Positions 52,713-60,859 of a DNA stretch of 64,000 bases are shown here, one piece after another. Position 1 is the stretch's first letter. Every line of letters starts with the position of its first letter. This DNA is from Flavonifractor sp. An92 (GTDB lineage Bacteria; Bacillota; Clostridia; Oscillospirales; Oscillospiraceae). Under the pieces are notes generated by a model, which searched no databases, was not told the DNA's origin, and saw only the letters and a program-made list of their open reading frames with translations. A program made the position numbers and the translations under genes. The stretch lies in assembly GCF_002159175.1 (NCBI RefSeq), contig NZ_NFGZ01000007.1, positions 62,001-126,000 of the forward strand. Reading direction: 5' to 3'.

Positions 52713-53981
52713 TCAGCCCAGAGTGGCCTGGATGAGCAGGGAGTTCCCGTCGGGACTCTCGGCCCGGATGCGGCCCTTGTGGGCGGCCACGATGCTCCGG
52801 GCAATGGACAGCCCCAGACCATAGCCGCCGGTCTGCGTATTCCGGGACTGATCGCCCCGGTAGAAGCGGTCAAACAGGTGCTCCAGCCGCTCCCGGTCCA
52901 CCGGCTCGGCGGTGGTGTTGCACACGGTCAGCAGCAGGTTCCGGCCCTGCCGCTCCAGGGAAACGGAGATGCTCCCCCCCGCCGGGGCGTATTTCAGCGC
53001 GTTGTCCAGCAGGATGGACACCAGCTGACGCACCGCCTTTTCGTCTCCGGTGTAGGCCAGCATGGGCTGGATCTGTACCGTGAAGTCCATATTCTGGCTT
53101 TTGGCCGGAGCCGCGAAGGACTGCGCCATCTCCTCCACCACGTCGGAGATGGGGAATTCGATGCACTGGAGCTCGGGCTGCTCCTCCTCCATGCGGGAGA
53201 GGTAGATGAGGTCGTTGGTCAGCCCGGTCAAACGCTGGGCCTGGCGGCGGATGTCCTCCAGCCACTGGTTTTCACCGCACTCCATCTCCGCCAGGTCGGT
53301 GTCGGCGCTGATGATGGTCAGCGGGGTCTTGAGCTCGTGCCCCGCGTCGGTGATGAAGCGCTTTTGCTTCTCATAGCTCTCGGCCACCGGCCGGACGATC
53401 CGCTTGGACAGCACCAACAGCAGCAGAAACACCGCCGTCAGCCCCACCAGCGCCAGGGCCACGCTGGCCAGCAGGGTGGTGCGGAAGCCGGAGAGACTCC
53501 GGCTGCAGTCCAGAAAAATGATGCGGCTGTTCTCCCCCTCCGTCAGGGTGAGGAAGCGGTAATCCCCCAGAAAGCCGCGGCTCTTCCCTGCGCCCCAGAT
53601 CTTCTGGGCGTAGGCGGCGGCGTCCTCGCCGTCGATGGCGGCGATCTGGACGGTGTCGGTCTGGATGACCTGTCCCTCCCCGTCCAGCAGGACCGAGAAA
53701 TAGCGGGACTCATAGGGCGTCTCGGGAGACATGCCCCGGCCGCCGCCCAGCCGCTTCTCCCCCATGGGCCCTGCGGGGGGCTCCTCTCCGGTGGTCAGGC
53801 CGCCCTGCTGCACCTTGGGAAAGGTGCCGTCATTGGCCCCCAGCACGGTCAGAATGGCGTCGGCGTCAGTCACCACCTTCTGATAGCTCATCAGGTTCAC
53901 CCCGCCCAAAATCACCAGCAGCACCACCGCCAGAGAGAACATGGAGGCGGCGATGAGCTTGAAGCGCAGCGACCGGATCAC
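52713..53981 (-). CDS. Two-component sensor histidine kinase
   Basis: A 422-residue kinase with two membrane helices (about 8-32 and 169-193) around an extracellular sensor of about 135 residues. After the second helix come 'FITDAGHELKTPLTII' with the phosphorylated H215, then the ATP-binding N box 'LLDNALKYAP', 'YGLGLSIARSIVAAHKG' (G2) and an unusual open F/G1 stretch. Start choice: GTG 53981 overlaps the regulator stop as GTGA and has GGAGGTG upstream; the frame to 54083 lies inside the regulator gene. It senses an external cue and is paired with the divergent VTC/DUF4956/lipoprotein operon only by position. Confidence 0.93.
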   Translation of the reverse strand: MIRSLRFKLIAASMFSLAVVLLVILGGVNLMSYQKVVTDADAILTVLGANDGTFPKVQQGGLTTGEEPPAGPMGEKRLGGGRGMSPETPYESRYFSVLLDGEGQVIQTDTVQIAAIDGEDAAAYAQKIWGAGKSRGFLGDYRFLTLTEGENSRIIFLDCSRSLSGFRTTLLASVALALVGLTAVFLLLLVLSKRIVRPVAESYEKQKRFITDAGHELKTPLTIISADTDLAEMECGENQWLEDIRRQAQRLTGLTNDLIYLSRMEEEQPELQCIEFPISDVVEEMAQSFAAPAKSQNMDFTVQIQPMLAYTGDEKAVRQLVSILLDNALKYAPAGGSISVSLERQGRNLLLTVCNTTAEPVDRERLEHLFDRFYRGDQSRNTQTGGYGLGLSIARSIVAAHKGRIRAESPDGNSLLIQATLG

Positions 53982-54652
53982 GGCAGCACCTCCAGAGAAT
54001 ACCCCGCGTTCCGGGTCACCTTGATCTGGATGTTCGCCCGCAGGGCGGTGAGCTTCTTGCGCAGGTAGGAGATGTATACCCACACCACATTCAGCTCCAC
54101 ATCGCTGTCATAGCCCCAGATCCGCTCCAGAAACCGCTCGGAAGGGATGAGCTGCTTGGGATTGCGCAGCAGGAGCTCCATCATCTGGAACTCCTTATTG
54201 GCCAGGCGGAAGCTCCCCGTGGGCGAGGAGAGCTCAAAGGTGGTCTGGTCCAGGGTGATGTTGCCAAAGGTCAGGCGGCTGCTGATCTGGCCGGTCTGGC
54301 TGCGGGTCATGGCCCGAATGCGGGCCATGAGCTCCTGGGTGGAGAAGGGCTTGGTGAGGTAGTCGTTGGCCCCCGTGTCCAGTCCCAGCACCTTGTCGTC
54401 CACCTCCGATTTGGCGGTGAGGATCAGCACCGGGATGGGATTCCCCGCCTCCCACAGCCGCCGCAGCACCGTCATTCCGTCCACTTTGGGCATCATCAGA
54501 TCCAGGATCAGCGCGTCATAGTTCCCCGCCTCCAGATAGGCCAGGGCCTCCTCGCCGTCATAGACCGCGTCGGCAGAGTAGTTGTTCCGCTCCAACAGGG
54601 CGATCACCGCCCGGGACAGGGAGCGCTCGTCCTCAGCAAGCAAAATGCGCAC
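53978..54652 (-). CDS. OmpR-family response regulator
   Basis: The 224-residue regulator has a receiver domain ('MRILLAEDERSL', phospho-acceptor D51 in 'ALILDLMMPKVDGM', 'ILTAKSE', 'YLTKPFSTQEL') and a winged-helix DNA-binding domain ('FRLANKEFQMMELLLRNPKQLIPSERFLERIWGYDSDVELNVVWVYISYLRKKL'). The start is GTG 54652 with GGGAGG at 9 bases. The stop overlaps the kinase start. Its own promoter (54720-54748) faces the VTC operon, so the target could be the shared intergenic region. Confidence 0.95.
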   Translation of the reverse strand: MRILLAEDERSLSRAVIALLERNNYSADAVYDGEEALAYLEAGNYDALILDLMMPKVDGMTVLRRLWEAGNPIPVLILTAKSEVDDKVLGLDTGANDYLTKPFSTQELMARIRAMTRSQTGQISSRLTFGNITLDQTTFELSSPTGSFRLANKEFQMMELLLRNPKQLIPSERFLERIWGYDSDVELNVVWVYISYLRKKLTALRANIQIKVTRNAGYSLEVLP

Positions 54653-54719
54653 ACCTATGCGCCTCCCTTTTGATGGTTACTGTTCCTCAGAATAACCGCT
54701 CTACTTTAAACTAAATTAA

Positions 54720-54748
54720 AAGATAGCACGGTCCGCGGTTCTTGTCAG
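54720..54748 (-). promoter_or_regulatory. Promoter of the two-component system
   Basis: On the minus strand a -35 CTGACA (54743-54748) is 17 bases from a -10 TATCTT (54720-54725) preceded by TGC (extended -10). The intergenic region 54653-54839 is AT-rich. On the plus side a TACAAT lies about 40 bases before the VTC start without a well-spaced -35, consistent with a promoter that needs an activator. Confidence 0.65.
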
Positions 54749-54839
54749 GTCTTTTTTCAAAGTTTTCCCGCTTTAAGCTTCAATTAGGGTTGCGGCTTTA
54801 CAATCGCAGTACACTTCGATGACAAGGAGGCCCATCTCC

Positions 54840-55556
54840 ATGAGCAACCAGATGATCTTTCAGCGTTATGAGATCAAATATCTCATGACACGCCGCCAAC
54901 AGGAGGCGCTTTTGGCCATCATGCGGCCCTACATGGTCCCCGACGCATACAGCCACAGCTCCATCCGCAACCTGTACCTGGACACCCCCGACTACCGTCT
55001 CATCCGCCGCAGCCTGGAAAAGCCGGTCTATAAAGAGAAGGTGCGGGTGCGCAGCTACGGCTCCGCCGGGCGGGAGGACCCGGTCTTTGTGGAGCTGAAG
55101 AAGAAATACCGCTCGGTGGTGTACAAGCGCCGCCTCTCCCTCCCCCAGGCTCAGGCCATGGCCTGCCTGGAGGGAACGGAGCCCTGGCCGGACACCCAGA
55201 TCGGCAGCGAGCTGGCCTACGCCATGGCTTTCTACCGGGACCTGTCCCCGGCGGTGTTCCTCTCCTATGAGCGGGACTCCTTTCGCGGGGTAGAGGACCC
55301 GGAATTCCGCGTGACCTTTGACCGTGACATCCGCTTCCGCCGGGAGGTGCTCACCCTGGAGTCGGGCACCTGGGGCGTGCCCCTGCTGCAGCCCAATCAG
55401 GTGCTGATGGAGCTGAAGGTGGCAGGCGGCCTGCCGCTCTGGATGGCCCACGCCCTCTCCCGGCTCCAGATCTTCCAGACCTCGTTCTCCAAATATGGCC
55501 TGGCCTATCAGATGATGTGCCTGGAGCATGCCGGAGGTGCGCGCCGCTATGCTTGA
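54840..55556 (+). CDS. VTC-domain polyphosphate polymerase-like protein
   Basis: The 238-residue VTC-fold protein shows 'FQRYEIKYLMTRRQQEALLAIM' (E-x-K-Y), 'SIRNLYLDTPDYRLIRRSLEKPVYKEKVRVRSYG' (basic tunnel residues R-x-R), 'VFVELKKKYRSVVYKRRLSLP', 'LSYERDSFRG', 'RVTFDRDIRFR' and 'VLMELKVAGGLPLWM'. The acidic and basic residues lining a beta-tunnel match the yeast Vtc4 catalytic core, which makes polyphosphate from ATP; bacterial members are mostly untested. ATG 54840 follows AAGGAGG. It overlaps the DUF4956 gene by 8 bases. The fixed trio VTC/DUF4956/secreted protein recurs in other Firmicutes. Confidence 0.87.
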   Translation: MSNQMIFQRYEIKYLMTRRQQEALLAIMRPYMVPDAYSHSSIRNLYLDTPDYRLIRRSLEKPVYKEKVRVRSYGSAGREDPVFVELKKKYRSVVYKRRLSLPQAQAMACLEGTEPWPDTQIGSELAYAMAFYRDLSPAVFLSYERDSFRGVEDPEFRVTFDRDIRFRREVLTLESGTWGVPLLQPNQVLMELKVAGGLPLWMAHALSRLQIFQTSFSKYGLAYQMMCLEHAGGARRYA

Positions 55557-56244
55557 TACACTTTTCCGCGGTCTGTTCGACACTGAATGGACCACCACCA
55601 TCTCTCTGAGCAGCTTCCTCCTGTGTGTGGGAGCGTCCCTCCTCATCGGCCTGCTGCTGTGCGCCATGACCCTGTGGCGCACCCATTACAGCCAGAGTTT
55701 CGCCGTCGCGCTGGCCCTGCTGCCCGCTGTGGTGTGCGTGGTCATCATGATGGTCAACGGCAACGTGGGCACCGGCGTGGCGGTGGCCGGTGCGTTCAGC
55801 CTGGTCCGCTTCCGCTCTGCCCCCGGCTCCGCCCAGGAGATCGGCGCCCTCTTCGTGGCCATGGGCGCCGGGCTCATCACCGGTATGGGATACCTGGGCT
55901 TCGCCCTCCTGTTCGTCCTGATCCTGGGCGGGGCCACCATGCTCTGCAACGCCCTGGATCTGGGCGGGCGGGGCCGGATGGACCGCTTCAAGACCATGCA
56001 CATCACCATTCCGGAGGACCTGGATTACACCGGGGTCTTTGACCCCGTCCTGCGGAAGTACGCCACCCAATTCACCCTCAAGCAAGTCAAAACCACCAAT
56101 ATGGGAAGCCTGTTCAAGCTGACCTATGACCTGACGCTGAAGAACCCCGCTCTGGAAAAGGCGTTTCTCGACGAGCTGCGCCGCCGCAACGGCAATCTGG
56201 AGATCTCCCTCTGCCATCAGGACACGTCGGCTGTGGGCCTGTAA
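55549..56244 (+). CDS. DUF4956 membrane protein
   Basis: The 231-residue protein has four membrane helices ('ISLSSFLLCVGASLLIGLLLCAM', 'FAVALALLPAVVCVVIMMVNG', 'IGALFVAMGAGLITGMGYLGFALLFVLILGG'). It carries the strongly conserved loop 'VNGNVGTGVAVAGAFSLVRFRSAPGSAQEI', typical of DUF4956, and a cytoplasmic C-terminal domain. The function is unknown, but the family is nearly always encoded beside a VTC-domain protein and may pass polyphosphate or a related polymer. ATG 55549 has GGAGGTG upstream and overlaps the VTC stop. Confidence 0.87.
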   Translation: MLDTLFRGLFDTEWTTTISLSSFLLCVGASLLIGLLLCAMTLWRTHYSQSFAVALALLPAVVCVVIMMVNGNVGTGVAVAGAFSLVRFRSAPGSAQEIGALFVAMGAGLITGMGYLGFALLFVLILGGATMLCNALDLGGRGRMDRFKTMHITIPEDLDYTGVFDPVLRKYATQFTLKQVKTTNMGSLFKLTYDLTLKNPALEKAFLDELRRRNGNLEISLCHQDTSAVGL

Positions 56245-56255
56245 AGGAGATCCAA

Positions 56256-57899
56256 ATGAATCTGAACTTATTACCTCTGGCGCTGTCCGCCCTGTGCCTG
56301 CTCAGCGCCTGTCAAGCCGCTCCGGCCTCCGAGAGCGCCCAGCCCTCGGCCTCCGACGCCGCCGTCACGGCCAGTGCCGCGGCACAGACCGACACCACTC
56401 TGTTCAGCGAGCGGGATCTGGCTGGGACCTATGACGCCGATTCCGCCATCGCCATCCAGCTCACCGGCGATTCCGCCAGCTGCGACTCCTCCGCTGTCGC
56501 CATCGACGGCGGCACCGTCACCATCACCGCCGAGGGGGTCTACCTCCTCTCCGGCACGCTGACTGACGGCCAGATCCGGGTGGCCGCCGAGGACACCGCC
56601 AAGGTGCAGCTGGTGCTGGACGGCGCGGACATCACCAGTTCCACCTCCGCCGCCATCTACGCATACTCGGCCGACAAGGTGTTCGTCACCCTGGCCGAGG
56701 GCTCGGAGAACACCCTCACCAACGGCGGGTCCTATGTGGCCATTGACGAGAACAACATCGACGCGGTCCTCTTCGCCAAGACCGATCTGACCCTCAACGG
56801 CACCGGCAGCCTCACCATCAACGCCCAGGACGGCCACGGAGTGGTCTCCAAGGATGACCTGGTGATCGCGGACGGCACCTATACCGTCACCGCTGCCAGC
56901 ACCGGGTTCACCGGCAAGGACAGCCTCTCCATCGCCGGCGGCACCTTTACCGTCACCTCGGGCAAGGACGCCCTGCACGCCGAAAACACCGACGACGCCA
57001 CGCTGGGCTCCCTGTACATCGCCGACGGCGCCTTCACGCTGGATGCCCAGGGCGACGGCATCAGCGCCAGCGGCACACTGCAGATCGACGGCGGCACCTT
57101 CTCCGTCGTCACCGGCGGCGGAAGCTCCACCGTCACACTGACCTCCAGCGAGAGCTTCGGCGCCGGCCGCCCGGGCGAGACCCAGACCCAGACCTCCTCC
57201 GCCTCCACTGAGGAGACCGACACCGCCAGCACCAAGGGCCTCAAGGCCGACGGCAGCCTCACCCTCAACGGCGGCACCTTTACCCTCGACACCGCCGATG
57301 ACAGCCTCCACGCCGGCGGCGACATCCTCATCGCGAGCGGCGAGTTCAACCTGAGCAGCGGCGACGACGCCATCCACTCCGACGCCGCCGTCACCATCCA
57401 GGGCGGCACCTTCACCATATCCTACTGCTATGAGGGCATCGAGGGCCTGTCGATCACCATTGATGACGGCACCTTCGACATCACCTCCTACGACGACGGC
57501 GTCAATGCCGCCGGCGGCGCGGACGGCTCCGGCTTCGGCCCCCGCCAGGACACCTTCTCTTCCACCTCCTCCAGCACCAGCAGCATCACCATCAACGGCG
57601 GTACCTTCACCATCGTCTCCACCGGCGACTGTCTGGACTCCAACGGCAACCTGACCATCAACGGCGGCACGCTGGACCTCACCTGCAACGGCAGCGGCAA
57701 CACCACGCTGGACACCGACGGGACTTTTACCAACAACGGCGGTGACCTGACCACCAACGACGGCTCCGAGTCCAACCCCGGCGGCATGGCCGGCGGACAC
57801 GGAGGCGGGATGATGGGCGGCGGCGGACGCGGCGGACAGGCGGCCCCCAGCGGGATGCCCAATGCCGGGACTGACAGCGCGGAGATTCCCTCCGCTTGA
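56256..57899 (+). CDS. Secreted carbohydrate-binding-domain (Cthe_2159-like) lipoprotein
   Basis: The 547-residue lipoprotein (signal MNLNLLPLALSALCLLSACQ, lipobox LSAC, Cys19) has many short beta repeats such as 'SLTINGGTFTLDTADDSLHAGGDI', 'ITINGGTFTIVSTGDCLDSNGNL' and 'SITIDDGTFDITSYDDGVNAAGG'. This is the parallel beta-helix pattern of the carbohydrate-binding family typified by Cthe_2159, which binds acidic polysaccharides and calcium. The Gly/Met-rich end (GGMAGGHGGGMMGGGGRGGQ) is low-complexity. It is last in the VTC operon, 11 bases after DUF4956, with Shine-Dalgarno AAAGGAG. It is probably displayed on the cell surface; the ligand is unknown. Confidence 0.82.
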   Translation: MNLNLLPLALSALCLLSACQAAPASESAQPSASDAAVTASAAAQTDTTLFSERDLAGTYDADSAIAIQLTGDSASCDSSAVAIDGGTVTITAEGVYLLSGTLTDGQIRVAAEDTAKVQLVLDGADITSSTSAAIYAYSADKVFVTLAEGSENTLTNGGSYVAIDENNIDAVLFAKTDLTLNGTGSLTINAQDGHGVVSKDDLVIADGTYTVTAASTGFTGKDSLSIAGGTFTVTSGKDALHAENTDDATLGSLYIADGAFTLDAQGDGISASGTLQIDGGTFSVVTGGGSSTVTLTSSESFGAGRPGETQTQTSSASTEETDTASTKGLKADGSLTLNGGTFTLDTADDSLHAGGDILIASGEFNLSSGDDAIHSDAAVTIQGGTFTISYCYEGIEGLSITIDDGTFDITSYDDGVNAAGGADGSGFGPRQDTFSSTSSSTSSITINGGTFTIVSTGDCLDSNGNLTINGGTLDLTCNGSGNTTLDTDGTFTNNGGDLTTNDGSESNPGGMAGGHGGGMMGGGGRGGQAAPSGMPNAGTDSAEIPSA

Positions 57900-57922
57900 T
57901 TCAGAATCCCATCCGAACAGCG

Positions 57923-57956
57923 CAAGAGCCGCTGCCCCAGGGCAGCGGCTCTTGTA
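57923..57956 (+). terminator. Terminator of the VTC operon
   Basis: The stem CAAGAGCCGCTGCC / GGCAGCGGCTCTTG around CCAG is followed by a weak T tract (TATTGTTTC). It lies between the lipoprotein stop and the convergent phnX stop. Confidence 0.75.
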
Positions 57957-57963
57957 TTGTTTC

Positions 57964-58740
57964 TTAAATCCCCAATGCCCGGACCAGCTCCGGCAGCTGG
58001 GTGAGGTCCCGGAGCACGAACTGGGCACCCGCCTCGTGGAAACGCGCCTCCACCTTCCGGCAGGCGCGCTCCCGCTCCTCCGGGGACAGGGCTTCAAACT
58101 CCGCCTCGCTCAGGCCCAGCTCAGAGCTGCCCTCCACGATGCCCGCGGTCCAGACGCCGGCGTTGAGGCCCTCTTTGATGTCGGAGATGGTGTCCCCCAC
58201 CTTCAGCACGTTCCGGACCGAGGAGACCCCCAGGGTCTCCAGGTTGGCGAAGATCATATAGGGATAGGGCCGGCCCTTGCCGCCCACCCCGTCGGGGCTG
58301 AACCAGCAGTCAGGCGCGTAGCCCTGCCGGGCCGCCTCCCGCGTCACGATCTCCATCATGGCGTCGGTGTAGCCGGTGGTGGAACCGATCTTCACCCCCA
58401 TCGCCCGCAGCCGGGCCGCCGTCTCCACCGCGAAGGGCTTGGGGGCGGCGAAGCGGTCCAGGATGGAGAAGAGCTTGGGCTCAAACTGGGCGTACACCGC
58501 GTCCACGTCCTCCTCAGTGGGGGCGTGGCCGTGGACCTGCTCCCACTCCGCCGCGATGCGCTCCATGTGCAGCATGGTGCGGATGTGGTCCCGCTTGAGC
58601 ATCCCCATGGGCTTGCGGGTCTCCTCCATGGTGACGGGCACGCCGTGGTGGGCAAAGGCCTCCATGAAGGCCTGCACCGGGGCAAAGCAGCCGTAGTCCA
58701 CCGTGGTGCCGGCCCAGTCCAGAATCACTGCTTCGATCAT
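57964..58740 (-). CDS. phnX: Phosphonoacetaldehyde hydrolase
   Basis: A 258-residue HAD-type enzyme that cleaves phosphonoacetaldehyde to acetaldehyde and phosphate. The nucleophile D8 is in 'AVILDWAGTTVDYGCFAP' (with the family's Ala at position 10), and the Schiff-base Lys49 is in 'TRKPMGMLKRDHIRTML'. 'GSTTGYTDAMMEIV' and 'LKVGDTISDIKEGLNAGVWTAGIV' complete the HAD motifs and the typical PhnX cap. Its ATG overlaps the phnW stop by 4 bases. It is the second and final enzyme of 2-aminoethylphosphonate use. Confidence 0.96.
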   Translation of the reverse strand: MIEAVILDWAGTTVDYGCFAPVQAFMEAFAHHGVPVTMEETRKPMGMLKRDHIRTMLHMERIAAEWEQVHGHAPTEEDVDAVYAQFEPKLFSILDRFAAPKPFAVETAARLRAMGVKIGSTTGYTDAMMEIVTREAARQGYAPDCWFSPDGVGGKGRPYPYMIFANLETLGVSSVRNVLKVGDTISDIKEGLNAGVWTAGIVEGSSELGLSEAEFEALSPEERERACRKVEARFHEAGAQFVLRDLTQLPELVRALGI

Positions 58741-59843
58741 GCGATCTGCTCCTTTCTCTCGTTCAGGAAGGCGGCGATGATACCGGTGAGGCGCTCGATG
58801 TCCTCGGGGTAGATCTCGCCGATGTTGCCGATGCGGAAGGTGTCCATCTCGGTGAGCTTGCCGGGGTAGATGGCATAGCCCCGCTCCTTGATGTAGCCGT
58901 AGAACTCCTCAAACCGGAAGGAGACCCCGGCGGGATAGAAGAAGGTGGTGATGATGGGCCCCTGGTGGCTGCTGTCGATGTAGGTGGCAAAGCCAAGGGC
59001 GCGCATCTTTTCGATGAGCAGGCGGTTGTTCTCGGTGTAGCGGCGGCTCCGGGCGGGGATGCCGCCCTCCTCCGCCAGCTCGTCCAGGGCCTTGGAGAAG
59101 GCCAGCACCACATGGGTGGGGGAGGTAAAGCGCCACTTGCCGTCCTTCTCCATCCCCTTCCACTGCTCCAGCAGGTCCAGGGACAGGGAGCGGGCCTTGC
59201 CCTCGCTGGCCAGGAGCTTGTCCCGGCGGCAGAGGATGAAGGAGAAGCCGGGCACGCCCTGGATGCACTTGTTGGCGCTGGAGACCAGGAAGTCGATGCC
59301 CCAGTCGGCCACCGGGATGTCCACGCCGCCGAAGGAGGACATGGCGTCCACGATAAAGGTCCGGCCCGCGTCCCGGACCACCTTGCCCACCGACTGGATG
59401 TCGTTGAGGATGCCGCTGGTGGTCTCGCTGTGGACCATGGCCACATGGGTGATGGAGGGGTCCTGCGCCAGTAGCCGGGCCACCTGGGCGGCGTCGGGCA
59501 CCTTGTCGTAGTCCTGGGCGTAGTGGACGAAGGGGATGCGGGCGTGGCCGCAGATGTCGGTCATGCGCACGCCGTAGGCGCCGTTGGAGCAGATGAGGAC
59601 CTTGTCCTCCGCCCCCACCACGCTGGAGAGCACGCTCTCCACGCCGAAGGTGCCGCTGCCCTGCATGAGCACGGCGGTATAGTCGTCCTCCGAGACGTGA
59701 GCCAGCTCCAGCAGCTGACGGCGGATCTTCTGGGTGACGGCCTTGTAGTCGTCGTCCCAGGTGCAGCGGTCCACCAGCATCTCCCGCTTGACGGTGTCGG
59801 TGGTGGTGAGGGGGCCGGGGGTGAGCAGTTTATAGGTATTCAT
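58737..59843 (-). CDS. phnW: 2-aminoethylphosphonate-pyruvate transaminase
   Basis: The 368-residue PLP enzyme converts 2-aminoethylphosphonate plus pyruvate to phosphonoacetaldehyde plus alanine. 'LLTPGPLTTTDTVKREML' is the family opening, 'MQGSGTFGVESVL' binds the cofactor phosphate, 'TFIVDAMSSFGGVDIP' contains the PLP-ring Asp, and 'VSSANKCIQGVPGF' carries the Schiff-base Lys192. It lies between the binding-protein gene (20 bases) and phnX (4-base overlap). The alanine made here can serve as a nitrogen source. Confidence 0.96.
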   Translation of the reverse strand: MNTYKLLTPGPLTTTDTVKREMLVDRCTWDDDYKAVTQKIRRQLLELAHVSEDDYTAVLMQGSGTFGVESVLSSVVGAEDKVLICSNGAYGVRMTDICGHARIPFVHYAQDYDKVPDAAQVARLLAQDPSITHVAMVHSETTSGILNDIQSVGKVVRDAGRTFIVDAMSSFGGVDIPVADWGIDFLVSSANKCIQGVPGFSFILCRRDKLLASEGKARSLSLDLLEQWKGMEKDGKWRFTSPTHVVLAFSKALDELAEEGGIPARSRRYTENNRLLIEKMRALGFATYIDSSHQGPIITTFFYPAGVSFRFEEFYGYIKERGYAIYPGKLTEMDTFRIGNIGEIYPEDIERLTGIIAAFLNERKEQIA

Positions 59844-59863
59844 GGTATGAAAACTCCTTTCGA

Positions 59864-60859
59864 TCAGCCCTTGGCCGCTTCGGAGAGCTGCTGATGGGCC
59901 TGGAACAGTTCAAAGGTGAGGGGTTCCCCGAACACGGAGGGGTGGGCGGACTGGTTGGCGGGATCGGCGGTCTCACCCTCGTAGAGGGGGTTGGGGTAGG
60001 TCTGGAGCAGCTCCTCCCGGCCGTTCTCGATGATGCACTGGGCCATCTCCATGGCCAGGGGGTTGGTGTCCTCCCCCTTGTCCAGCACGGCCACCGACTC
60101 GGTGAGGGAGAAATTGCCCTCGGCGGGGTCCACATAGTCGATGGGCAGGCCCTCGGCCTTGTCAGCCACCGCCTGGTGGCGCAGACCGAAGCCGATGGCC
60201 ACCTCACCGGCGCGGCAGAGCTTCAGGGGGCCGGAGCCGGAGGTCTCGATGTGGGCGCCGCAGTTCTCATAGATGCCGGAGAGGACCTCCTGGGCGCCGT
60301 CGTCGCCGTAGGCGTCCACCAGGGCCTGGATGAGGAGCCACGCGGTGGAGGAGGACTGGATGTCGGTGACCGCCACCTGACCGGCGTAGACCGGGTCGGC
60401 CAGGTCCTTCAGGCTGGTGGGGGTGGGCAGGCCCTCGGAGGCCATGAGCTCGGTGTTGAGGATGATGGCGCCCTCCTGGGAGGTGATGGGGGCGGTGTAG
60501 TCGGGGACCTCGGTGAGGGTGTTCACGTCAAAGGTCAGGGGGAGGAACATGCTGTTCTGGTCCTGGGCGCTCTGGAGGTAGAAGGTGCTCATGGTCACCA
60601 GGTCGGCCTCCAGATTGGTCCCCTCGGCCAGCAGCTTGCCGCCCAGCTCGGAGGTGCCGTAGGTCTGGAAGATGTACTTGCCCTTGTAGCCGTTGTTGTC
60701 CAGGGCGTTCTGCATGGCGGTGATGGCCTCTTCGTCGGCGTTGGAGTAGATGACCACCTGCTCCTCACCGCCGGAGCTGCCGGCGCCGCCGCAGGCGGAC
60801 AGGGTGGACAGACACAGGGCGGCGGACAGCCCCAGGGCCAGGAATTTCCGGTACTTCAT
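59864..60859 (-). CDS. phnS: 2-aminoethylphosphonate ABC transporter, substrate-binding lipoprotein
   Basis: The 331-residue lipoprotein (signal with lipobox LSAC, Cys23, then GGAGSSGGEE) has the iron/AEP-type binding fold: 'VVIYSNADEEAITAMQNAL' start and 'TYGTSELGGKLLAEGTNLEADLV', 'VTDIQSSSTAWLLIQALVDAYGDDGAQEVL' and 'KLCRAGEVAIGFGLRHQAV' blocks. It resembles the second type of AEP-binding protein (phnS2), found with a single fused permease. It binds AEP outside the cell and hands it to the permease, whose gene overlaps it by 4 bases. Confidence 0.88.
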   Translation of the reverse strand: MKYRKFLALGLSAALCLSTLSACGGAGSSGGEEQVVIYSNADEEAITAMQNALDNNGYKGKYIFQTYGTSELGGKLLAEGTNLEADLVTMSTFYLQSAQDQNSMFLPLTFDVNTLTEVPDYTAPITSQEGAIILNTELMASEGLPTPTSLKDLADPVYAGQVAVTDIQSSSTAWLLIQALVDAYGDDGAQEVLSGIYENCGAHIETSGSGPLKLCRAGEVAIGFGLRHQAVADKAEGLPIDYVDPAEGNFSLTESVAVLDKGEDTNPLAMEMAQCIIENGREELLQTYPNPLYEGETADPANQSAHPSVFGEPLTFELFQAHQQLSEAAKG

